Of a stretch of 15,460 nt of DNA, positions 8,165 to 13,843 are shown piece after piece; positions within the stretch are counted from its first letter, which is position 1, and each line of letters opens with the position of its first letter. Under the pieces are notes generated by a model. It made no database searches and was not told the origin of the DNA. It saw only the letters and a program-made list of their open reading frames with translations. This stretch comes from VRUE01 sp040508545 (GTDB lineage: Bacteria; Actinomycetota; Thermoleophilia; Solirubrobacterales; 70-9), in the NCBI GenBank assembly GCA_040508545.1, contig JBEVMR010000072.1, positions 1-15,460 on the forward strand. The letters run 5' to 3'. Made by a program: the position numbers and the translations under genes.

Positions 8165-9043
8165 CGCCGCGAGCAGCAGGCCGGCCGAGACGAGCAGGCT
8201 GAAAACCCCGAGCAGCGCTCCGGTGCCGGCGAGGGCGGCGTTGAGGGAGGGGCCGTCGGTGCGGTTGCTCATCGTGCGCAGCGGCTTGATTGCGAGCGGC
8301 AGCGCCAGCAGCCCGAGCAGCGGCAGCAGGCTCACGTCGGCGCCCACCAGCGTGATCGGCAGGACCAGGAAAGCGCCGAGCACGAGCAGCCGGTAGAGGA
8401 CGACGGCGTTGTGGCGCCCCAGCCGAACCGCCATCGTCATCTTGCCCGCCCGCCGGTCGGTCTCGACGTCGCGCACGTTGTTGACGACGAGGATGGCCGT
8501 CGCAAGGAACCCGAGGGAGATCGAAAGCCCGAGTGGCAGCGCGTCGAGTTGCTCGACTTGGACGTAGTAGGAGCCGTTGACCGCGACCAAGCCGAAGAAG
8601 AGGAAGACGAAGACCTCGCCGAGCCCGGCATAGCCGTAGGGGCGCGGGCCACCGGTGTAGAGAACGCCGGCGGCGATCGAGACGATCCCGATCAGCAAGA
8701 TGACGATCCCAGCGACCGCGGTCAGGTAGATCCCGCAGGCGACGGCGACGGCGAACGCGATCCAGGTGGCCACCAGCACCCGCTGCGGAGTCACTAGGCC
8801 GGCGGAGGTGACACGCACCGGGCCCAGCCGGTCGACCGTGTCGGCGCCCCGCTTGGCGTCGGAGTAGTCGTTGGCGAGGTTGGTGCCGATCTGGATGAAG
8901 ATCGAGCCGAGCAGGGCCGCGACGAAGGCGCCGACCCGGGGCAGGCTGCCGAACCATTCGACCGCGGCGGCGGTGCCGACGAGGACCGGCGCGATCGCCG
9001 CCGGCAGGGTTCGCGGCCGCGCCGCCATCAGCCAGATTCTCAT
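8162..9043 (-). CDS. menA: 1,4-Dihydroxy-2-naphthoate polyprenyltransferase
   Basis: This 293-residue UbiA-family integral membrane protein attaches the isoprenoid chain to DHNA, giving demethylmenaquinone. The N-terminus WLMAARPRTLPAAIAPVLVG is typical of MenA. The two Asp-rich prenyl-diphosphate/Mg motifs are NLANDYSD (55-62) followed by KRGADTVDR, and NNVRDVETDRRAGK (188-201). Eight or nine hydrophobic segments are evident (about 12-28, 38-56, 88-108, 110-128, 142-158, 170-187, 214-235, 238-254, 268-292). The frame is open far upstream, antisense-like inside menB, but homology begins at ATG 9043, whose ATGA overlaps the menB stop by 4 nt. That overlap fixes the start and indicates translational coupling. 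Confidence 0.95.
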   Translation of the reverse strand: MRIWLMAARPRTLPAAIAPVLVGTAAAVEWFGSLPRVGAFVAALLGSIFIQIGTNLANDYSDAKRGADTVDRLGPVRVTSAGLVTPQRVLVATWIAFAVAVACGIYLTAVAGIVILLIGIVSIAAGVLYTGGPRPYGYAGLGEVFVFLFFGLVAVNGSYYVQVEQLDALPLGLSISLGFLATAILVVNNVRDVETDRRAGKMTMAVRLGRHNAVVLYRLLVLGAFLVLPITLVGADVSLLPLLGLLALPLAIKPLRTMSNRTDGPSLNAALAGTGALLGVFSLLVSAGLLLAA

Positions 9044-9915
9044 GGCCGTCTCGGGAACTGCGAGAAGTCGGGTGGGCGCTTCTCCTTGAAGGCCTCGCGG
9101 CCCTCGCGCGCCTCCTCGTTGCCGTAGAAGAGCAAGTTGGTGTCGTGGGCCAGTTGCTGGATTCCCGCGTAGCCGTCCTCGTGCGCGTTGAAGCTCGCCT
9201 TGACCAGGCGCAGGGCGAAGGGGGAGAGGGCGAGCATCTCGCGGCACCAGGCGACCGTCTCGCGCTCGAGCTCGCCGACCGGGACGACCGTGTTGACCAA
9301 GCCCATCTCCAGCGCCTCCGCGGCGTCGTACTGGCGGCAGAGCAGCCAGAGCTCCTTCGCCTTCTTGGTCCCGATCAGGTCGCGCATCAGGGAGGCGCCG
9401 AAGCCGCCGTCCCAGGAGCCGACCCGCGGCCCGGTCTGCCCGAAGCGTGCGTTGTCGGCGGCGATCGTGAGGTCGCAGCAGAGGTGCAGGATGTGACCGC
9501 CGCCGATTGCCCAGCCGGCCACCATCGCCACCACCGGCTTCGGCAGGCGCCGCATCTGCACCTGCAGGTCGGTGACGTGGAAGCGACCGATCGAGGCGCC
9601 CTCGGCGACGTAGCCGGTGTCGCCGCGAACCGACTGGTCGCCACCGGAGCAGAAGGCCTTCTGTCCCTCGCCGGTGAGGACGATCACACCAACCTCGGCG
9701 TCCTCGCGGGCCAGCTCCATCGCGGCGGACACCTCGATCAGCGTCTGCGGGCGGAAGGCGTTCAGCACCTGCGGCCGGTCGATCGTGATCTTGGCGATTC
9801 CGTCGGCCTTCTCGTAGCGAATGTCCTCGTACTCGCCGGCAGCCGCCCACTCGATCGGCGCGTAGAGCTCCTCTGCGGGCGGGGCTTCCTTGTGGCGTTG
9901 GGGCATGATGGGCAC
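9040..9915 (-). CDS. menB: 1,4-Dihydroxy-2-naphthoyl-CoA synthase
   Basis: This 291-residue crotonase-fold enzyme cyclizes OSB-CoA to DHNA-CoA. Diagnostic motifs are FCSGGDQSVRG (88-98), oxyanion-hole glycines in GWAIGGGH (134-141), FGQTGPRVGSWDGGFG (158-173) and the MenB C-terminal tail YGNEEAREGREAFKEKR followed by PDFSQFPR. The QTG triplet at 160-162 matches the bicarbonate-dependent (E. coli-like) MenB type rather than the type with Asp at this place, as in M. tuberculosis. The start is GTG 9915 or ATG 9906 (residue 4). The latter has TATCGT 7 nt upstream, so 9906 may be the real start; the extra three residues do not affect the fold. The gene heads the minus-strand men run and is divergent from menE across 12-21 bp. 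Confidence 0.96.
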   Translation of the reverse strand: MPIMPQRHKEAPPAEELYAPIEWAAAGEYEDIRYEKADGIAKITIDRPQVLNAFRPQTLIEVSAAMELAREDAEVGVIVLTGEGQKAFCSGGDQSVRGDTGYVAEGASIGRFHVTDLQVQMRRLPKPVVAMVAGWAIGGGHILHLCCDLTIAADNARFGQTGPRVGSWDGGFGASLMRDLIGTKKAKELWLLCRQYDAAEALEMGLVNTVVPVGELERETVAWCREMLALSPFALRLVKASFNAHEDGYAGIQQLAHDTNLLFYGNEEAREGREAFKEKRPPDFSQFPRRP

Positions 9916-9921
9916 GATATC
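9914..9921. promoter_or_regulatory. Candidate shared promoter element between menB and menE
   Basis: Only 12 bp separate the menB GTG (9915) from the menE ATG (9928), and they contain the perfect palindrome GATATC (9916-9921). Read on the minus strand, TATCGT (9919-9914) is a TANNNT match 7 nt before the alternative menB ATG at 9906. On the plus strand GATATC lies where the -10 of a leaderless menE transcript would be, though it does not match TANNNT. Any -35 elements must lie inside the opposite gene. The call is an inference from geometry. Confidence 0.35.
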
Positions 9922-9927
9922 CGGCCG

Positions 9928-11253
9928 ATGAAGCTCGACGACTGGCTCGCCCAGAGATCACAGACCTGCCCCGACCGCACCGCGCTGATCGCGGACGGTG
10001 CTGAGGTCACCTACGCCGAGCTCGAGGCGGAGGCGACCTGGGTGGCGCGCCGCCTCGAGGCGCACGGCGTGCGGCGTGGCTCGGTCGCGGCCCTAACCAT
10101 GCAGCCGCGCCGCGAGCAGGTCGTCCTCGTCCACGCGCTGATGAAGGTCGGCGCGGTGCTGCTGCCACTCAGCCCACGCCTGACCCCGGCGGAGCGCGCC
10201 GCGGTGATCGCAACCGAGGAGCCCACCGTCGACCTCAGCGACCCTGGCGAGCTGACCCAGACCGAGGCCGACCTGCCGCTGCTCGGGGAGCACGACATGG
10301 ACGCGCCCTGCTGCCGGGTGCTGACCAGCGGCAGCACCGGCACGCCCGACCCGGTCGAGCTCACCTACGGCAACTTCCTCTGGAGCGCGGTCGGCTCCGG
10401 CTTCACGATCGGGGTCGAGCCCAGCGACCGCTGGCTCTGCTGCATGCCGCTGAGCCATATCGCGGGGCTCAGCATCGTGATGCGCTCGGTGATCTATGGG
10501 ACGACCGCGGTTCTGCACGACGGCTTCGACGTCGATCGGGTTGCGGCCGCCCTCGAGCGGGACGAGATCTCGGTCGTCTCCCTGGTGACGACGATGCTGA
10601 CCCGGCTGCTCGAGGCCGGCGCCGACCTCTCCGGCCCGCGCGCGATCCTGGTTGGCGGTGGGCCGGTGCCCGAAGAGCCGCTGGAGGAGGCGGCGCGGCG
10701 CGGCGCCACGGTGGTCCAGACCTATGGCCTGACCGAGGCCTGCTCGCAGGTCACGACCCTCGCCCCGGCGGAGGCCCAGCGCAAGCTCGGCTCCGCCGGG
10801 CGACCGCTCCTCACCACGCACCTGCGGATAAGCAACGGCGAGATCCTCGTCCAGGGGCCGACCGTCGCGCCGAGCCGGGTCGATGCCGACGGTTGGCTGC
10901 ACACGGGTGATCTCGGCCGGATCGACGAGGACGGCTTCCTCTACGTCGAGGACCGGATCGACGACATGATCGTCAGCGGCGGCGAGAACGTGGTCCCCGC
11001 CGAAGTCGAGCAGGTGCTCCTCAGGCACCCCGAGGTCGCCGATGCCGCCGTCGTCGGCCGCGAGGACCCCGAGTGGCAGCAGGCGGTGACCGCGGTCGTG
11101 GTGCTGCGCGACGGGTCCAGGGCAACGCCGGACGAGCTGCGTCGCCACTGCGCCGAGTCGCTGGCCGGCTTCAAGGTGCCGAAGCGGGTCGAGCTGGCCG
11201 CGGCGCTGCCGCGAACGCCCTCGGGCAAGCTGCTGCGCAGGGCCCTCCGATAG
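9928..11253 (+). CDS. menE: o-Succinylbenzoate-CoA ligase (acyl-AMP-forming)
   Basis: This 441-residue ANL-superfamily adenylating enzyme activates o-succinylbenzoate to its CoA thioester. Motifs in order are the phosphate loop LTSGSTGTP (132-140), PLSHIAGL, YGLTEA (266-271), GWLHTGDLG (322-330), DRIDDMIVSGGENV (342-355) and the catalytic Lys434 in TPSGKLLRR. The phosphate loop continues TPDPVEL, where most family members have a Lys-Gly after the Pro; that lysine is absent here. The protein is shorter than general acyl-CoA synthetases, as is usual for MenE. The frame is open upstream inside antisense menB, but the conserved N-terminus (MKLDDWLAQRSQTCPDRTAL) sets ATG 9928. No Shine-Dalgarno sequence is seen. 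ilvC follows after 11 nt. Confidence 0.93.
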   Translation: MKLDDWLAQRSQTCPDRTALIADGAEVTYAELEAEATWVARRLEAHGVRRGSVAALTMQPRREQVVLVHALMKVGAVLLPLSPRLTPAERAAVIATEEPTVDLSDPGELTQTEADLPLLGEHDMDAPCCRVLTSGSTGTPDPVELTYGNFLWSAVGSGFTIGVEPSDRWLCCMPLSHIAGLSIVMRSVIYGTTAVLHDGFDVDRVAAALERDEISVVSLVTTMLTRLLEAGADLSGPRAILVGGGPVPEEPLEEAARRGATVVQTYGLTEACSQVTTLAPAEAQRKLGSAGRPLLTTHLRISNGEILVQGPTVAPSRVDADGWLHTGDLGRIDEDGFLYVEDRIDDMIVSGGENVVPAEVEQVLLRHPEVADAAVVGREDPEWQQAVTAVVVLRDGSRATPDELRRHCAESLAGFKVPKRVELAAALPRTPSGKLLRRALR

Positions 11254-11256
11254 CCT
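11251..11256 (+). promoter_or_regulatory. Possible -10 hexamer for ilvC (TAGCCT, includes menE stop)
   Basis: TAGCCT lies 8 nt before the ilvC ATG and starts with the menE stop codon. No Shine-Dalgarno sequence is present in the 11-nt gap. It may mark a near-leaderless internal start that lets ilvC be expressed apart from menE, but the stop codon supplies two of the three fixed bases. Confidence 0.22.
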
Positions 11257-11264
11257 CACCAGCC

Positions 11265-12269
<1,005 letters not shown>

Positions 12270-12278
12270 GTCGGTAGG

Positions 12279-12429
12279 GCCGGGAGGCGGTGCGCCTCTC
12301 CGGGAATTGATGTCGCGCGCCCCTTCGGGGCTGTGCGACTGAGGTTGAGCGCGGCTACCGCCGCGCAGAAGACAGATTGCATATCGCCGCCTTCGGCGAC
12401 ATTCCCGGAGAGGCACACCGCCTCCCGGC
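12279..12429 (-). repeat. Palindromic structured element, copy 1 (core in minus orientation)
   Basis: A 29-nt arm (12279-12307) pairs with 12401-12429 with a single mismatch at 12293. Inside lie a hairpin GTCGC(12312-12316)/GCGAC(12335-12339) enclosing GCCCC-TTC-GGGGC (12319-12331), a hairpin GCGCGGC(12349-12355)/GCCGCGC(12360-12366), and a small CGCC-TTC-GGCG hairpin near 12386-12398. Four blocks (12304-12316, 12335-12356, 12359-12368, 12372-12382) are perfect reverse complements of blocks in copy 2. The element starts 9 nt after the ilvC stop. It has no ORF of its own and no target-site duplication that I can see. It could be a transcript-end structure, an RNA motif or a REP-like repeat; I do not recognise the family. 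Confidence 0.85.
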
Positions 12430-12619
12430 TCACGAGCACATTCACTCTCGACCTCGCTGACGAAAGCATTCAGCTTCTCCAACTCGGGTTCGACGCGTTC
12501 AGCCTGCCCATCTCACGAGCTGTTCCGCTTCCCCTCTGAGGTCGCGGCTTCCCAGCTTGAGCTTCAGAGGTGTCCCGCGTTTGCGGAAGCTTCCGCTCCT
12601 TGGGTCAGCTGCTGTGGAT
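12430..12619. other. Spacer between the two palindromic elements, no gene seen
   Basis: This 190-bp stretch holds no ORF with a start signal or recognisable product. It contains a perfect 14-bp palindrome GCGGAAGCTTCCGC (12583-12596) and a weak 7-bp stem CCTCTGA (12533-12539) with TCAGAGG (12564-12570). Short open stretches on both strands look faintly protein-like but have a low third-position GC bias and are bounded by stops. It may contain decayed coding sequence. Confidence 0.6.
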
Positions 12620-12757
12620 GGAAGCCCGGTTGTCCCTTTTTCGAATGTGGCCGAATGCAATCTGTTTCCTGCGCGGCGCAGCCGCGCTCAACCTCAGTCG
12701 CCAAGCGCGCGAAGCGCGCGTGCGACATCAATTCGAAAAAGGGACAGCCGGGCTTCC
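12620..12757 (+). repeat. Palindromic structured element, copy 2 (core in plus orientation)
   Basis: A 27-nt arm (12620-12646) pairs with 12731-12757 with one T-G wobble. The arm sequence is unrelated to that of copy 1 apart from the inner GAAT/ATTC edge, yet is equally complementary. Inside lie GCGCGGC(12671-12677)/GCCGCGC(12681-12687) and GTCGC(12697-12701)/GCGAC(12722-12726) enclosing GCGCGC-GAA-GCGCGC (12705-12719). Conserved blocks shared in inverted orientation with copy 1 are 12655-12665, 12669-12678, 12680-12701 and 12722-12734. The third small hairpin of copy 1 is missing: about ten bases are absent after GCCGAA. The element ends 12 nt from the cupin stop codon, so both copies have the same orientation relative to the adjacent gene end. 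Confidence 0.85.
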
Positions 12758-12769
12758 GCCCCCACCGGG

Positions 12770-13192
12770 CTAGGCCCCCGGAGGACCGTCACTGCCGAAC
12801 TGGGACTCCTCGCCCGGCGGCAGCTTGCCGTCCCGACCCACGTAGCCGTCCTTGCCGCCGACGACCACGTAGACCGCGTCCTCGGAGTCGCTCAGGTTGC
12901 GGATCTTGCGCACGGTTGGGGCGTCGACCCAAGCCAGGCCGCCTGCCTCGAGCTCGTGGCTCGTGCCGTCGCCGAACTCGATCGCGATACGGCCGCTGTG
13001 CAGGAAGTAGAGCTCCTCCTGCTCCTCGTGGAGGTGGCTGCCGGTCTCGTAAGAGGGCGGGATGACAATTGCGTTGGCGCCGAAGGCGGTCACGCCCAGC
13101 TCCTTGCGGATCTTGCGGAAGCCATATCCCTCGCCGAGATCGTTGAGGTTGGCGACCGCGTAGCCACTGCCTCTCTCGATGCCTTCGCTCAT
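12770..13192 (-). CDS. Small single-domain cupin protein
   Basis: This is a 140-residue cupin-2 family barrel of unknown substrate. Cupin motif 1 is clear: GSHLHEEQEELYFLHSG with His53, His55 and Glu60. In motif 2 (GLAWVDAPTVRKIRN, 85-99) the expected third metal-binding His is Arg95, so metal binding may be altered or lost. Sugar-binding, dioxygenase and isomerase roles all occur in this superfamily and none can be chosen. ATG 13192 is preceded by AAAGGA (13203-13198) at good spacing, and ATGA overlaps the end of the upstream membrane-protein gene, so the two are translationally coupled. The C-terminus is acidic and Gly/Pro-rich (KLPPGEESQFGSDGPPGA). Confidence 0.85.
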   Translation of the reverse strand: MSEGIERGSGYAVANLNDLGEGYGFRKIRKELGVTAFGANAIVIPPSYETGSHLHEEQEELYFLHSGRIAIEFGDGTSHELEAGGLAWVDAPTVRKIRNLSDSEDAVYVVVGGKDGYVGRDGKLPPGEESQFGSDGPPGA

Positions 13193-13722
13193 AGCGTTCC
13201 TTTCTGATCGCTGTCACCGGGAAGGACTTGGGCCTTATCGACTTCGGGCTCCTGCTCGGAGATGACTCCCGAGCCATCGCCGGCCGATGCGCCGCTGAGA
13301 ACCGGTTGGGCGACGGATTGGTCGTTCCACAGGCGGTTCATTTGGTACTGGGTAAAGACGGGGCCGCCAAACCCCAAGGTAAAGATCCAGACGAGGGCCG
13401 CCAGCCACCCGTTCAAAATCTCAGCTTGTTGAGTGACGCGATGTGCCGCCTGGATACGGCGGGTGGTCGTAACGATGGTCCAGATCGTTGGGATGTAAAA
13501 GAGGAACCCACCCGCGATGTAGGCGGCAGTGGAAAGCCAGGGGTTGTCGCCCAACCCGGAGACCCGCTTGGCCTGCCCGAGGTCCCTCAGCTCACGATTG
13601 ACGTAGTACCACCAGAAGATCGTGTAGATGCCAAGCGTGATGATGCTCAAGCCGAAAACACCCCACGGATTCCTGATCTTTGCCCGGAGATCACTGCCCG
13701 CGACGAAAACTTCAGTTGCCAA
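13189..13722 (-). CDS. DUF4234-type small membrane protein
   Basis: This 177-residue protein has three predicted membrane segments (about 20-40, 63-85, 105-125) and the stretch IRNPWGVFGLSIITLGIYTI then FWWYYVNRELRDLG, typical of DUF4234 as I know it. The C-terminal 45 residues are acidic and probably disordered. Function is unknown. I chose TTG 13722 because AGGAGG lies 5 nt upstream and the protein then begins just before the conserved block; the frame stays open upstream into the serC start region without conserved sequence. Two hand-counted 60-base samples (13441-13500, 13621-13680) are 55% and 52% GC, against 70% in a 60-base ilvC sample, which suggests a different origin or weak codon selection. 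It is translationally coupled to the cupin gene. Confidence 0.8.
   Translation of the reverse strand: MATEVFVAGSDLRAKIRNPWGVFGLSIITLGIYTIFWWYYVNRELRDLGQAKRVSGLGDNPWLSTAAYIAGGFLFYIPTIWTIVTTTRRIQAAHRVTQQAEILNGWLAALVWIFTLGFGGPVFTQYQMNRLWNDQSVAQPVLSGASAGDGSGVISEQEPEVDKAQVLPGDSDQKGTL
13198..13203 (-). promoter_or_regulatory. Ribosome binding site of the cupin gene
   Basis: On the minus strand AAAGGA lies 5 nt before the cupin ATG, inside the 3' end of the DUF4234-type gene. It is one of only two clear Shine-Dalgarno sequences in the window, both in this gene pair. Confidence 0.65.
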
Positions 13723-13725
13723 ATT

Positions 13726-13733
13726 CCCCTCCT
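13726..13733 (-). promoter_or_regulatory. Strong Shine-Dalgarno deciding the TTG start at 13722
   Basis: On the minus strand AGGAGGGG is followed by AAT and the TTG at 13722, leaving 5 nt after AGGAGG. This is close to the optimum and decides the start of the DUF4234-type gene over upstream in-frame codons. It contrasts with the near absence of Shine-Dalgarno sequences before the men, ilv and ser genes. Confidence 0.75.
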
Positions 13734-13744
13734 GGTTGTTTGAT

Positions 13745-13781
13745 CGCTCCACCAACATCGACCGAAATGGAGCGCTGGTGG
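13745..13781 (-). promoter_or_regulatory. Two mutually exclusive hairpins in the DUF4234-gene leader
   Basis: CGCTCCA (13745-13751) can pair with TGGAGCG (13768-13774), and the overlapping CCACCA (13749-13754) can pair with TGGTGG (13776-13781). The arms share bases, so only one hairpin can form at a time. They sit 12-48 nt upstream of the Shine-Dalgarno sequence on the minus strand. This could be a regulatory leader or an operator with paired half-sites. No known riboswitch consensus is recognised. Confidence 0.35.
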
Positions 13782-13826
13782 CGACCCTATAGAGGTGTTC
13801 AGCCTCAGTCCACCCGCGTGGGTCAA

Positions 13827-13832
13827 TAACCT
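13827..13832 (+). promoter_or_regulatory. Possible -10 hexamer for serC (TAACCT)
   Basis: TAACCT fits TANNNT and ends 11 nt before the serC ATG at 13844, inside the 121-bp divergent gap. No Shine-Dalgarno sequence precedes serC. A -35 at the usual distance is not convincing. A leader of only a few bases would result. Confidence 0.3.
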
Positions 13833-13843
13833 TGGCCGCCGCG

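Noticed and set aside
7160..8797. 545-residue plus-strand frame opposite menC and menA
   Set aside because: Low-complexity His/Arg/Glu/Asp/Gln composition typical of antisense frames in GC-rich DNA; menC and menA are well supported on the other strand.
9145..9927. Upstream in-frame extension of menE (and a similar extension of menA to 9961)
   Set aside because: The extension is antisense to conserved menB sequence, and MenE homology begins at 9928. The menA extension overlaps menB out of frame, and its homology begins at the ATGA overlap at 9043.
11073..11264. Upstream in-frame extension of ilvC inside menE
   Set aside because: The residues are a frame-shifted reading of the menE C-terminus; the IlvC family starts at ATG 11265.
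12279..12757. Insertion-sequence remnant, MITE, integron attC or CRISPR explanation for the two elements
   Set aside because: No transposase or integrase is present, no terminal repeat is conserved between copies, no target duplication or attC core consensus is seen, and there are only two unevenly placed inverted copies. These remain untested without a database search.
12557..13207. 216-residue plus-strand frame over element copy 2 and the cupin gene
   Set aside because: It crosses the palindromic repeat and is antisense to a convincing cupin with its own Shine-Dalgarno sequence.
13799..13810. Possible third copy of the repeat core (11 of 12 match to TCAACCTCAGTC)
   Set aside because: Only this short stretch matches. 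The flanking hairpins and closing stem are absent, and the similarity can arise by chance.
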